Below, one piece after another: positions 48,032-60,478 of a stretch of 64,000 nucleotides of DNA. The position numbers and the translations under genes are program-made. Within the stretch, counting starts at the first letter, position 1. The number at the start of each line of letters is the position of its first letter. The notes under the pieces are model-generated. The model saw only the letters and a program-made list of their open reading frames with translations. It was not told the origin of the DNA and ran no database searches. The DNA comes from Theristus sp. LFF4_11 (taxonomy: Eukaryota > Nematoda > Chromadorea > Monhysterida > Xyalidae), in assembly GCA_030248135.1 (NCBI GenBank), contig JASANC010002719.1, positions 32,768 to 96,767 of the forward strand, in the 5' to 3' direction.

Positions 48032-51000
48032 TTCCGGAACAGTACCGCGGGCCCAAAACAATTTTCGAAGGGGGGTATCATGTATGGTGCCGTGGGGCCG
48101 GGGGGGGGGGGTGGCGACCAAAAAGTGAGGGGGGTCCAACCTATGGTAACGTGAAACCACCCCCCATGGGGATTGGGGGTCCCATGGGGGGGGTGCATTT
48201 TTTCAAAATTTTCTGTGGGGGGGGGGTCCACCCCCCACCCCCCCCATGATAATTTTTCGCTTAAATTTTGAAGGAAAAACGCTAAATTTTGCTGCAAAAT
48301 CGTTGAAATTTACCGCAACGCTTCATTATGATATGCACCTGCCCCGCATCCGCATTGCTCATCGCTCATGATCCACTGGCGCGCGTGCACACGCTCCGCA
48401 CTCAACATAAACTCGTTCAAAACGCAGTTATTTTCATTCGTGCTTTCTTAAAAAGGCTTGGCTTAGGTTAGGATTAGGTTAGGAACAGGTTTTGCTAAAG
48501 ATTAGGCTTTGGTTTGGTTTTTAGGTTTAGGTCCGTTTTAGCAATGTCCGAGAACATCAACTGTGGAGCGTGAGTTAACTGGAGCGTAATATCATAAAAC
48601 GTGCCAACCTGAAATTACAATGAAGATGGTCAAGTTATCATATATTCAGCTTATATTATGGACTTTATAGACAAAAAAGCGGTTGGCCTACATAGGGAAA
48701 GAAATATTTTGTACTAAACAGCAAAAAGAAAACCAGAGCGTGAATTATAAGCAATCACGCTTTAGAAATAGAAATAGACGTTTTAGAAAGGTGTGGCAAC
48801 CAAATCATTAAGTTTTTTTGTTTAGTTTTTCAATCAAAGATAAGTAGATAACAAAATGCATTTCCATGTTCAAGAAAACTTCTTGAATCAAGGAACGTGG
48901 CGCTGAAGAAGCTGAAAACAAAGCGGCGACGCCATTCACGTGTTGGTTGATACGCTGGTTGGTGGTTGCACCAGGCTATCAGTTACCATGACGAAGAAAT
49001 TCTGGACGCACATTATTTTGATCGGTTGTTCAAAACTTTGTGCATCATCATTTGAAAATTTGTGGCAAAGTTCAACGCTCAAAAAATCATTGGAAACGAC
49101 AGAATTCAGAATTGGAAGTTGATTTATTGTTTTGAAAATTTTAATCCACCATTTTTAGCAACGTCGTTCAAAACTCAATGCATTTTCAGAATCAAGTGAA
49201 AGTCAAACGGAACAGAAGGACCGTAAACAGAACAGAAGAACAGAACAATTTTTTGCTTGCACTTCTGGATGAGGAAGAGGGAACAAACAGATAGACACAG
49301 AGCTCACAGCCTTTGGAACAAACTGGTGACTTGAAGGAGAAACCGATAAATTTAACGATGAATGGAATCGTTCAACGTTCTGCTTTGTTTTCTAGTTTAT
49401 TTACCGCATCGACAAGCTTTACAGATGGGTTCCCGACACCTCTCCATAGATGGGTAGATGCTGTGAGTGTGCAGCCGCTGCACCCATTCCAGTGGAATGG
49501 ATTTTTGATGAAGATGCATGTGCATTTCTTTCATAATGTAGCACTCCGCAAAAAAGCATGATTTTCGAAAAAAAATTTACGGTGTACGGAAAAATTTTTT
49601 TGGGGGGGGGGTCTCCGCCAGACAAAATTTCATGGGGGGTGTGGGGGGGGGTGTCGGCCAAATTTTCGAGGGGGGGGGGTCCGATGGGGGGGGGGGTGCC
49701 CGGTTTTAGGGCAAACGCTAAATTTTGCTGCAAAATCGTTGAAATTACAATGAAGATGGTCAAGTTATCACATATTCAGCGGTTGCCCTTCTTTTCTAAA
49801 AAACCGACACGCTCGTTGTCGGACATTGTTTAAACGGACCTAATTCTAATCCTAATCCTGAAGCATAGTCGTAAGCCTAACATGATCCTAACCTAATCCT
49901 AACCTAAGCCAAGCCTTTTCAGAAAGGAAGATGTCAGAACAATTGCGTTTTTAACAAGTTTTTGTTGAGACCGGAGCGTGTGCACGCGCGCTAGTGGATC
50001 ATGAGCATGAGCATGCCGATGCCGCGTGCGCGTGCGTTTTAAAAAAGAAGCGCCAGGATATTCAGCTTATATAATGGATTTTATAGACAAAAAAATCATG
50101 ATTTTCGAAAAAAATTTTAGGGTGTACGGAAAATTTGGGGGGGGTCTCCGCCAGTACCGTGGGCGAGGGGGGGGTGGGGGGGGGTACACCTAGGGTTAGG
50201 GGAAAAAAAATCCGGATTTTTTTTTAAATTAAAAAAATTTAAAAAAAAAATTTTTTTTTACAAGTTAGGTTTGTTCGAAGCGTCTCGTCGAGCTGAGTTC
50301 ATCTAGACTATTTTCAGAACGATCCGGAAAACTATAAGAGCGAAAATCGTGTTTTATTGAAATTATGTCCATTTCATAGAGGGAAAGTTGCATTTTCAAC
50401 AGTAAAACAGGACAATTTTCGACGTGTACTTGAATATTGAACCGTTCTTAGTTGTTCCTCTTTAGAAAATTACCAAAATTTGACTGTGTTCAAAAATTCC
50501 TGTTTGCTGTAGCTAAGTCGGCAACCCCTGTCGACCCGGTCGCCCCCCCCAAGACACTTACTTTCAGGTTCAACCAGCTATGCTATCTGCCACATGGCGA
50601 GAGCCCACTCTTCAAATCATCGTATCGAAAACACGTACCATGATTTCGCGATCACGTTGCGGGCAACTGACAGACGCAAGTTTAACACGTTAGTTTAGCT
50701 CAGCACGCAAGTTTTAACATGTGGCCATGTTATCGGGTATCTGAAAAACGGTCGTGTGATGTGGTATTAACCAACATCCCCGCTCCAATTGTTTAACAAT
50801 ATATCGCACAACTCCATTGTAGACCTATAACGTACGCCAATCAACAAGATATCATGTTCATCTCATGGCCTACCGACTGAAAAAACATGTTCTAAGTTGC
50901 AAGAAAACGATTTCTGAAACGATATTTCAATTCAGTTAAGTCATTTCAACGCTAAAAATTGACTCTAGAAGTCATCCAAATCGAAAAACATGGAGTACGT

Positions 51001-52048
51001 CGGTCAAAATGACCAAATAATGACATGTACCTAAGCACACAAAGAAGTTGGGAAGAAAATTTGGTTTGAACTTTCAAAAAATTATGCCATAAATCGAATT
51101 TTCAGAGCAAAGTATAAGAAAAATTTTTCAAATTTTTTTTTAAGTTTGAAAAAAAAAATCCAAAATTTTTTTTAAACGAAAAAAAAATAAAAAAAAAATT
51201 TTTTCAAAGCCCCTAACCCTAGGTACACCCCCCCAGAGCACCAGAGACCGTCGGGTGGGGGGGTGGAAGGGGCACCGTGCCACCCCCCCTAAAACCGGGC
51301 ACCCCCCCCATCGGACCCCCCCTCGAAAATTTGGCCGACACCCCCCCACACCCCCCATGAAATTTTGTCTGGCGGAGACCCCCCCCCAAAATTTTCCGTA
51401 CACCCTAAAATTTTTTTCGAAAATCATAATTTTTTGTCTATAAAGTCCATAATATAAGCTGAATATATGATAACTTGACCATCTTCATTGTAATTTCAAC
51501 GATTTTGCAGCAAAATTTAGCGTTTTTCCTTCAAAATTTAAGCGAAAAATTATCATGGGGGGGTGGGGGGGGGGTGGACCCCCCACAGAAAATTTTGAAA
51601 AAATGCACCCCCCCATGGGACCCCATGGGGGGGTCCCACGTTACCATAGGTTGGACCCCCCCCCCTCACTTTTTGGTCGGCACCCCCCCCCCCCACGGCA
51701 CCATACCCCCCCTTCGAAAATTGTTTTGGGCCCACGGTACTGGTCTCCGCCAGACAAAATTTCATGGGGGGTGTGGGGGGGTGTCGGCCAAATTTTCGAG
51801 GGGGGTCCGATGGGGGGGTGCCCGGTTTCCGGGGGGGGGGTGGCACGGTGCCCCCCACCCCCCCCCCACCCGACGGTCTCTGGTGCTCTGGGGGGGTGTA
51901 CCCCCCCCCCCCCCCCCCCTCGCCCACGGTACTGGTGGCAACTGGCACGGTGCCCGCGGGCCCCCCCCCCCCCCCCCCCACCCGACGGTCTCTGGTGCTC
52001 TGGGGGTGTACCCCCCCACTCCCCCTCGCCCACGGTACTGTTCCGGAA
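48032..52048. mobile_element. 4-kb nested foldback element with G/C tracts
   Basis: The ends ttccggaacagtaccg (48032-48047) and cggtactgttccggaa (52033-52048) are exact inverses, and they interrupt a SINE-like block whose A-rich tail resumes at 52049. Arms 48048-48310 and 51490-51745 are inverse copies, as are 49558-49770 with 51262-51500 and 50150-50200 with 51200-51260. A third direct copy of part of the arm is at 51744-51840. Arms carry many runs of 6-19 G or C. The core 50220-51200 is AT-rich single-copy DNA without ORFs. Tract lengths may be imprecise. Confidence 0.7.
48327..48609. repeat. Telomere-like repeat unit, copy inside foldback
   Basis: About 283 bp (tatgatatgcacctgcccc ... aaaacgtgccaacc) is duplicated at 52821-53104 with about 90 percent identity, and an inverse diverged copy is at about 49803-50040. 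It contains ggcttggcttaggttaggat, taggttagg and later ttttaggtttagg, a degenerate TTAGG-rich strand. Related short blocks occur at 18749 and 26176. Confidence 0.65.
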
Positions 52049-52569
52049 CCGGCGCGCGTAAAAAAAATAAATAAAGCAAACACAATAATTCGAAAAAAAG
52101 TAAAAATCCCGATTTTTTAAATTAAATTTTAAAAAAATTTTTTAATTTATTAAAATTTTTTTTAAAATCTTGGAGGAAAATCTGATGGACGATGGCCGAC
52201 AAAAATTTGACCGCGCTGACGCGCTGAGTTCGAATATTGCATTAACTAAATAAAGCTGTTTTGGCCCTTAAAATCAGGAGTCGAGCCTGATTTTTGGCGA
52301 TATTTAGCTTGCGTGACTTGAGGGGGGTGGGTGGGGTGTCAAGCAAATTTCGAGGGGGGTGTGGATGGGTAATAACTCATGGTCGTGTTTCGGATGCTCT
52401 GCTGAGTTGATTGAGCCATCGATCCTCGAAATCGGCAGAGGAAATCGTGATCTGGGCGACCTGACCAATTCAACGATGATAACCACATTCATTTGTGGTC
52501 ATTTCAATTTGTTTTCATCAAATCTGATTCAATTTTCGCCCACATATGTCGTTTCCATGTGATTTTCAG

Positions 52570-52800
52570 TAGAATTAATAATTGTGGTGTTTTTATGTGC
52601 ATGGTGTTTTTAGCATTTCCCATTTTGAAAAATACCATGGTGTTTTTATACACATGGTTTTTATATCGCATGGTGTTTTTTTACACCATGGTGTTTTTTT
52701 ACGCAACCCGATCGTTTTTTTACACCATCGCGTGACCCCCCCACCCCCCCCCCCACGCGGCGCGGAGGTCTCGGGTGTACCCCCCTCTCCCCCACGTAAC
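52570..52800. repeat. Imperfect catggtgttttt repeat and C-tract
   Basis: Seven or so loose copies of catggtgttttt or its variants occur between 52600 and 52735, some centred on the palindrome accatggt. A C-tract (52736-52800) of the foldback type follows. No coding function is inferred. Confidence 0.55.
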
Positions 52801-52820
52801 CACACGTCTTCGGTACTGAT

Positions 52821-53104
52821 TATGATATGCACCTGCCCCGCATCAGCATTGCTCATTGCTCATGATCCGCTGGCGCACGTGCACACGCTCCGCCCCCTAC
52901 AAAAACTCGTTTAAAACGCTATTATTTTTATTCCTGCTTTCTTAAAAAGGCTTGGCTTAGGTTATGATTAGGTTAGGAACATGTTTCGCTTAAGATTAGC
53001 TTTAGGTTTGGTTTTTAGGTTTAGGCCCGTTTTAGCCATGTCCGGGAACAACCTATTTTGGAGCGTGAGTTAACTGGAGCGTAACATCATAAAACGTGCC
53101 AACC
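52821..53104. repeat. Telomere-like repeat unit, copy outside foldback
   Basis: A direct copy of 48327-48609, sharing the same start and end. The flank before it (cggtactgat at 52811) resembles the foldback element's cggtactg end, so it may be a displaced fragment of the same element. Confidence 0.6.
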
Positions 53105-53337
53105 GTCGTCGAGTCGATCAATCGATTTGGTTGGGGGGAGGGAGTGGGGTGTCGACCCAAAATCGTAGTGGGGGTCCGAGTAGGGCTGTTAAACAAAAAT
53201 CAAAAACTTTAAAAATTGAATAAAAAACAAAATGCCGGTTTTTTAATTCAAATTTTTTTTGTCTAATACGCTCTGAAAATTTTTTTTAATTGAATAAAAA
53301 AACCAAAATGCCAATTTTTTAATCGAAAAAAAATCTC

Positions 53338-53812
53338 TACAGTCGAACTCAATAAAATGTGGAATCAGCTGATTGGTCGGCCAAGGGGAGGCTGCTCACA
53401 CTCCGCACCCTTCTTTTTTCGTGGATCTGGATTCTATTGAAACGTGTTTCTTTTGAATGAGTGTGAATTTCCAGCACCCTTTTCACGCTAAAAATAAACT
53501 GAAAATGTTAGAAACTGCAAAATTCAGAATTTTTTAGCGCACTAATTTCAGGCTTTTGTCTTTCAGTTCACACGCAAAAATTAAGCGACAACGTCGTCGT
53601 CGTCGTCGTCGTCAATAAAAAATGCATTTTGAGCTGTTGAATAAAAATCTGAATTTCGCAGTTCTCCACCCTCTGAGTTTATTTTTAGCATGAAAAGGGT
53701 GCTGGAAATTCATACTCATTCAAAAGAAACACGTTTCAATAGTGTGAGTGTGAGCAGCCTCCCCTCGGCCGACCATTCAACTGATTCCACATTTTATTGA
53801 GTTCGACTGTAT
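53338..53812. mobile_element. 475-bp near-perfect palindromic element
   Basis: Ends tacagtcgaactcaataaaa and ttttattgagttcgactgta are inverse, and pairing continues for most of the length (ggggaggctgctcacact, acgtgtttcttttgaatgag, ccagcacccttttcacgcta). Near the centre is a gtc microsatellite (53590-53615). The ends match the cagtcgaact family, so this may be the longer parent of those MITEs. A TA target duplication is possible. Confidence 0.75.
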
Positions 53813-54908
53813 ACTGTATACTCAAGAATCAATTATGCGTTGCCGTTAAATCGATCGAATCGAACTTGTGCGTTAAGAACTCTATCACGCCAAACATAGA
53901 TTCCATTTTCGTATCTGTTTCCTTTACCGTTTCTGTTTCCATTTCCGTTTCCGGGTAACAAAAAGCGTCAATAGGGAAAACGGTTGATATTCAGAACTGA
54001 AGCAACCACTTGAACTGAAACGTGGTTTTGACGAACGAATAAATGAAAAAATATATGGTTGCGATTTGTTGTGTTAAAATTTTAGCTAAACGTCAAACGC
54101 TGTCAGCCACAGCTAAACAGAGAATTCAATCCTTCAATTTCGGGTGTGTGACGGTCATCGGTGTTAGTAGTAGGGGTAGGGTAAGTAGGGGGCAAATTTG
54201 ACCGTGCAAATTCTACGGTCATCTTACAGTGCTGTCGGTTTCACGGTCATCTTATAGTGCTCTTCGTTCAGGGTGCAAACAGTTGTTTCAGGGTGCAAAT
54301 TTTACGGTCACCTTGTAGTGCTCTTGGTTTCACAGTCGTCTTGCGGGGCTCTGTTTTTTCAGCAGGTTTCAGATTTTTTCAAAGTAGAACGCCTATGTGT
54401 TCCTACGGTCACCTTATAGTGTGAGCTTTTCAGCAAGTGCAAAAAAAGTGCAGCGAGGTGAGAACCAAAAACTGACCGTGCGCTGCACGGCTTAACTTGC
54501 CAGATCGGCCGGGGTTTGTCACATAACACAACGTCTTTGCGCTGCTGTGTGCTTGCTTGCTCTATGCAGCAATCACGCCTTGTGTGCTTACTTTGTCAGC
54601 ACACACACATTGTATAATGCACACGTGCATTGTGTGCGCTGCATGCAGTTTTATCCACCTAGTAACGTCGCCTCATTAAAAAGCATTAATATTAGCGCTG
54701 CCTGTGTGTGTTAATCATTACTGCTGTGCTTGTGCGCGTGTGCTGCGAATACGCCTGTCGAAAATCTTCGCGTCAACTGCACGTTTCGTCGCGGCTGTGC
54801 ATCGAATGACTTGCAATTTTTTAGTTTTTCAAATAACTTGCAATTTTTTAAATTTTTTATTTCACAACACGAATAAAAATACATGGGCAATACAATAAAA
54901 CAACAATT
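53813..54908. other. Left flank of the Polinton with short direct repeats
   Basis: There are no supported ORFs. At 54215-54425 the motif acggtcatcttatagtgctc occurs in about five variants (54217, 54243, 54313, 54337, 54402), with cagggtgcaaa twice between them. Such short repeats are common in Polinton terminal inverted repeats, so the element's left end may lie here. The right end is outside the window, so this cannot be confirmed. Confidence 0.4.
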
Positions 54909-55478
54909 CTAAGCAGAGTGATCACCGCCATCACCGTACACGTTCACAATCAAAGTGTTTTTAAACACAAACGGATTCTTTTTTGAATCAATACAAAACT
55001 CCTGTGTCTTTCCAAAGGTTTTCTGTTTTATAAATTCTTTCTTCTGTTCGTCGGTCGGCATCTTCAAACTCAGCGTCTTCGGACGCTGTGACACGGGCAG
55101 CGGCAGGTTCTCCACGGGCAGACTGGGACGTGCCTGCGTCGACGGAAACTGCGGTGTGGCATTCTGCCGACGAACCGGTGGTGGTGCTGGTGCCACGAAC
55201 GTCGCCTGTTTCGCCTTTTTCGGCTCACCGGGATTCTGGAATAATTAAGTCGAACGTTTTTTCTAGTTAAATAAGTTCTAGTTCATAATAAAACGAGTTC
55301 AATTGACCCACTTCACCTCACTGCGACGTTTCGCCGGTTTCTCGTTCTTTCGTTCAGCGCTCTTTGCAGCTTCATCGGCCGCCTTCGACAGCTGACTGTC
55401 CGAAACATCGGGCTGGGTTTCCGGCATCTGACTCTCATCGGAGAAATCACCCAGAAAATCGAGGATAGACGATTCCAT
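54909..55478 (-). CDS. Polinton protein of unknown function, 162 aa, two exons
   Basis: Exon 1 runs 55478-55317 (54 codons, acidic, with SDSQLSKAADEAAKSAERK). Exon 2 runs 55235-54909 after TTATTCCAG, with an intron of 81 bp, both in phase 0. The second exon is Pro-rich, then has a basic region and a C-terminal part FGKTQEFCIDSKKNPFVFKN ending NVYGDGGDHSA. No family is recognised. It is transcribed divergently from the polymerase from a shared 218-bp promoter. Its GC-rich codons and splicing match the polymerase, not the right-half genes. Confidence 0.65.
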
Positions 55479-55696
55479 TTTTTGTTTTCGACTGAACAAT
55501 GATAAAAAATTTGAAATTGAACCCTTATATATACATTTTGATGCGGCCGCGTTGCTAGGTCGACATGGTGCCATGCTTTTCGTTACGTACACGTTTGTTG
55601 CCATACACACATACTTATATGCAATTCGACCACCCCATTTCGCCGCAAGCTGCAGCATAAAAGCCGGGTCTTTTTGCAAGTTGAATCAGTTTAGTC
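55479..55696. promoter_or_regulatory. Divergent promoter of the Polinton early-type genes
   Basis: On the minus strand a TATATATAA box (55525-55533) lies about 50 bp before the 162-aa protein's ATG. On the plus strand CATAAAAG (55656-55663) lies about 35 bp before the polymerase ATG at 55697. The spacing fits two TATA-driven promoters facing apart. Confidence 0.55.
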
Positions 55697-58600
55697 ATGG
55701 CGCTTCACAGTGACCACGATATGTCTTTCGACAGCGATTTTGACGATGATCTTCCGGGTGCTATCACTGACGACGAAGCGCGCTCGACGGTCGACTACAG
55801 CGATTGGTCGGGTGAATCGTCAGATGACAGCGATTGGGCGGACGACTACGATGGTGGCGGGCAGGCTGGCGGTGCTGATGTTGCGGTTGAGCGTTTTGGG
55901 CCTCACATGACCGCGACAAAAAAGTTCGAGCACCGCGTGAAACGACTGAACACTGCCGGAACCGCCTTCGATGTTCAGTTTGAAAATCTTGACGATGTCG
56001 ACGATGTCCATCAGTTTGTCACCGACGCGTTCGACCAGCTACTGACCCACGCCTACAGCGATGCGAACGAGAAAGACCGTGTTGGCGTGGAAATCCGACA
56101 TCCTGATTTGCCTGATCCCATTCTTGTGCCGTTATGCGATCGTGCCGAGTTGTCTGGCGACCGAATCCTGCGTGTCATCGAGAAAGTGCAGCAGTCGAAC
56201 GAAAACTTCTGCATCGACGATTACATGGTCTGGCGTTTCACCCGCGTTGTTGCTCCGGTCGGTCGCGGCCCTCGTCGTCCTTACCGCGGAAATCTAAAAA
56301 AGTGGCTGGAAAAGAAATTCGGTCGTGGTGGCAGCATTGTGGAGATAAACAATAATGATAATTTGTGTCTCGCCCGTGCTCTGGTGACGGCGAAAGCCCG
56401 CGTGCACAAAGACGACAGTAAAGAAAAACACACGGAATGGGAGACGATCAGAAAAGGGGATAAGAAGCGGGGCACCCGTCAGAAGAAACTTGCACTCGAA
56501 CTCACACGATTGGCTGGGCTGACTGGAAACGAGAAATCCTGCGGAATTCCCGAGCTGCAGATGTTCCAGAACGTCATGCCCGGCTACAGAATTCGTGTTC
56601 TCAGCGCCGATGAGATGCTCACGTTCATTTACGATGGTGCGAAAACCGGAACCCCGCTCGATTTGCTGCTGCATGACGAACATTTCGACGTTCTCCGCTC
56701 AGTTCCCGGTTTCATCGAGAAGAATTATTTCTGCGAGTACTGTAAAAAGGGATACAGTCGCCCGAATTCCCATGCTGCTTGTGGTCATCGGTGCCGCTCG
56801 TGCTACAGCGTTGGCGAATGCACTCGTGCTGGCTCGACGTATTGCACAGACTGCCGTCGTTGGTTCGTCTCGCCGCAGTGCTTTGAAAAACACAAAGCCA
56901 CACACACCTACTTTGCTGAAAACGACGGAAAACGCCAGAAACTCGAAACGTCCACCTGTGCTCGTGTTCAGCGGTGTGCTTGCGGCATCACCATCCATCG
57001 AAACAAAGAAAAAGTATTTCAATTAAAAAAAAAGTATTTCAGAAAAAGATTTTGCGTCTAATGACTTTGAATTCTTAAAATTTACAATTTTTTACAGGAT
57101 CACGTCTGCGGTCACTTCAAATGCCACTTGTGCGGTGAGCAGGTGACTGCCGATCACTTGTGCTACATGAGTCCGCCATCGAAACCGCGAAATAATAAAC
57201 CGAGCTTCATCTTCTTCGATTTTGAAGTATGAATCTTTTATTATTGATATCTTTTATTATCTTTTATTATTGCCATTTTTTCAGGTTTATATACAATAAA
57301 GTGTTTTTTTGCAGACCACTCAGGACACTGTTGTTGACGAAACGCCCGAGGGCTCTGTCTTCCAGCACCGCGTGAATTGCTGTTGTGTGCAGAAGGCGTG
57401 CGACCGTTGCTGCGACAAACCACTGAGCGAACGCTGTCCGACATGTGGCGACCGGGCGAAAGATTTTGTGGGCGACGACGCATTGGATCGATTCTGTGAC
57501 TACTTGTTCTCTGAAGAGAATAAGGGTTGCATCGCCATTGCCCATAATGCTCGAGGTATATTTGAATTAACTTATTGTTATCATAAAGTGTACCTCATCA
57601 CTGTTTTTTCTACAGGTTTCGACTCGCAGTTCATCATGCAGTGGCTCTACCGAAACGCCCATGTGCCGACCGTGATCACTCGTGGCCTTGAGTTGATGAA
57701 ACTCACCGCTGCGAATGTAACTGTGCTCGACTCGCTGAACTACCTGCCGTTCGCCCTCAGCGCTATCCCGAAAGCCTTTGGCATCGACGGCGATAAAGGC
57801 TATTTCCCGCATCTGTTTAACCGGTGCGAAAACTGGGACTACCGCGGCGATCTGCCCGACGCTTGGTTTGTTCTCTATTTGCTTCTTTTTAAATTTCAGA
57901 TTCTACGGTTTTTGCACGAGTCTTTTAAACCTTGAATTTCAGGTTCTACGGCGTTGGAGGCATGAAACCGAAACCTCGTGACGAGTTCTACAGCTGGTAC
58001 AATGACGCAGTCCGCCGAGGCGATCAGTTCGATTTCCAGCGCGATCTGGTCATGTACTGTCGTCAGGATGTTTCCATCTTGAGACAGGGTTGCATGACCT
58101 TCCGCCGCATCTTGCTCGATCTGTTTGACACCGATCCGTTCGTCGAGGCCACCACCATCGCCTCGACTTGCATGGCCCTCTACCGAAAAAACTTCCTGCC
58201 GCAGCGATCCATCGGTGTTGTCCCACACCTCGGCTACAGGAAGAACGACCGACACAGCATCATCGCGATAAAGTGGCTGAAGTTCCTGGCGCACAGCGAA
58301 AACCTCGACATTGCCCACGCCCGAAACGGTGGCGAGCAGCGAGTTGGCCACTATAAAGTCGACGGTCTTCTGCGCCCGAACGGACTTGTCATCTTCGAAT
58401 TCTACGGATGTGTAAGTAATTAACTTTCTGTGAAACATCAGCCGTAAAACAAAACTTAACGAAATTGTTTACAGGCGTTCCACGGCTGTCATCGTTGTTT
58501 CCCGAACCGGCATAATCGGCTGCCGATGTCCACGCTGACCGCCGACGAGGCGTACCAGTCCACGAAAACACGCGAGCGATTCCTGGAGGGGCACGGTTTC

Positions 58601-60379
58601 CGCATCCGCAGCGTCTGGGAGTGTCAGTTGAAGCGACAGCTTGCTGATAATCCGGAAATGGCTGTGTTCTTCCGCTCGGTCGACATTGACGATCCACTTG
58701 ATCCTCGCGATGCATTCTTTGGAGGTATTTCTTTATTTTGTAAATTGTTTGAAATCTTGAAACTTCTTGCACGAATGATTGCTCGAAATCTTGAAACCTT
58801 TTACAGGCCGCACGAATGCCGTGAAACTCCACCACAAATGCGGACCAGGCGAAAAGATCGGCTACTGCGACGTCACCAGTCTCTACCCCTGGGTGTGTAA
58901 ATACGCCCGACTTCCAGTTGGCCACCCGAAAATCATCACCGAAAACTTTGACGAAGTCAGCGAAACGAAGCGACCCTACCATGGACTGATGAAATGCGCC
59001 ATTATTCCTCCACGTCGTCTGCTCCATCCCATTCTCCCCTTCCGAAACCAGCAGAAGCTGTTGTTCCCGCTCTGCCGCACTTGCGCCGAAACTCGTGAGA
59101 ACGCAGTGTGCCGGCACTCTGACAGCGAACGACAGTTGACGGGGACATGGACAACACCGGAAATCTACAAAGCTCTGGAGTCCGGCTACCGCATCAGTCG
59201 CGTCATCGAAGTCTACCACTTTGACGAATGGGCCGAATACGACGGAACCGACGAGTCGACCGGACTTTTCACGCGCTATGTGAACAGTTTCCTGAAAATA
59301 AAACAGGAAGCTTCCGGCTGGCCCTCATGGGTGAAAACCGAAGAAGACCGCGCCGACTATGTGCGCCGATACTTTGAACACGAAGGTGTGCAGCTCGATC
59401 CATCGAAAATCGCCCGAAACGAAGCGCTCCGCAGTTTGGCGAAACTTGGGCTGAATTCATTCTGGGGAAAGTTTGGCCAGCGAAACACTCTGCCGAAAAC
59501 TGAGCTGTTCACCGAACCCGAAGAGTACTTCAGAGTGGTGTTCGACGCAGCGAACGAAATCCACAGCATCCGAATCGTCAGTTCGCAGATGGTGGCCGTT
59601 TCGTACTCGAAGGTATGAAAACTTGTAACTTAACCTTGAAAACATTAGTCTATACCTTAGTGAACCTTGAAAACATTAATCTATACCTTGGAAAGCATTT
59701 CAGGCCGACAGCTTCGTGCAGGAGTCACCGAACTCGAATCCGATCATTGCTGCCTTTGTCACCGCGTACGCTCGGCTGAAACTACACTCGTATCTCGAAC
59801 GACTGGGCGAAAACGTGCTGTACTTTGACACAGGTTGTTATAAGTTTCACATGTAACATCTAGTACTTTGATAAAAATACTACAGATAAACATACATTTT
59901 AGACTCGTGCATCTACTTGTACACGCCTGGCAGCTACAAACCCGACTACACGGACTACTTGGGTGGCATGACCGATGAATTGGACGGTGGTTGGATCGAG
60001 GAGTTTGTCAGTGGAGGTCCTAAAGTAAGTTTATCTTTTACCCTTCGATCTTAACTGATGGTATATAAAGAACTCTCATCAGGTCTACGCCTACCGCATG
60101 CGCACACCGAAAAACGAAGTGAAAGAGCAGGTGAAAGTTCGTGGAATCACGCTGAATTCGACCACGGCGAAACGACTGAATTTCGAAACACTGAAGAAAC
60201 TGGTGAAAGAGTTCATCCGTGCTGGGACGCAGCGAAACATCGACGTTGTGCTGGATGCGATTCGTCGTGATCAGGATTGTGAAATTGTGACGAAAACATT
60301 GCGTAAGCGCTATCGTGTTGTCTACGATAAGCGCCGTATTTTGCCGGACGGTTCGACTTTGCCATTTGGATATGATTGA
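55697..60379 (+). CDS. Protein-primed family-B DNA polymerase with OTU-like N-terminus, 1336 aa
   Basis: It replicates the element. Ten exons keep phase throughout: 55697-57013, 57098-57226, 57315-57555, 57616-57865, 57943-58411, 58475-58724, 58807-59612, 59704-59833, 59903-60024 and 60083-60379. The first 60 residues are acidic. Residues about 200-335 look like an OTU cysteine-protease fold, with NNNDNLCLARAL (Cys224) and LLHDEHFDVL (His329). A Cys/His-rich zinc-binding stretch follows (about 345-450). Exonuclease motifs are FDFE (Asp480, Glu482), NARGFD (560-565) and YCRQD (684-688). Polymerase motifs are DVTSLYP (907-913), NSFWGKFG (from 1102) and YFDTDS (1194-1199), the last split by an intron. 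All catalytic residues are present. Introns are 58-91 bp, unusual in number for this family. Confidence 0.9.
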
Positions 60380-60478
60380 ATTTCTTGTCTTGATTTCAGT
60401 GCCTTTTGTGTGCTTCACTTGTTCTTCTGCTGTGATTGAATTGTGTGAAATTGTATGTAATTGCTTTGCCAGACTTTA

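Noticed and set aside
51475..52120. Pro/Gly-rich ORFs of 107-199 codons on both strands
   Set aside because: They are products of the C/G tracts in the foldback element. Tract lengths are arbitrary and no family resemblance is seen.
54704..54898. 64-codon ORF left of the Polinton
   Set aside because: No domain, low complexity at the end, and not matched to any splice structure.
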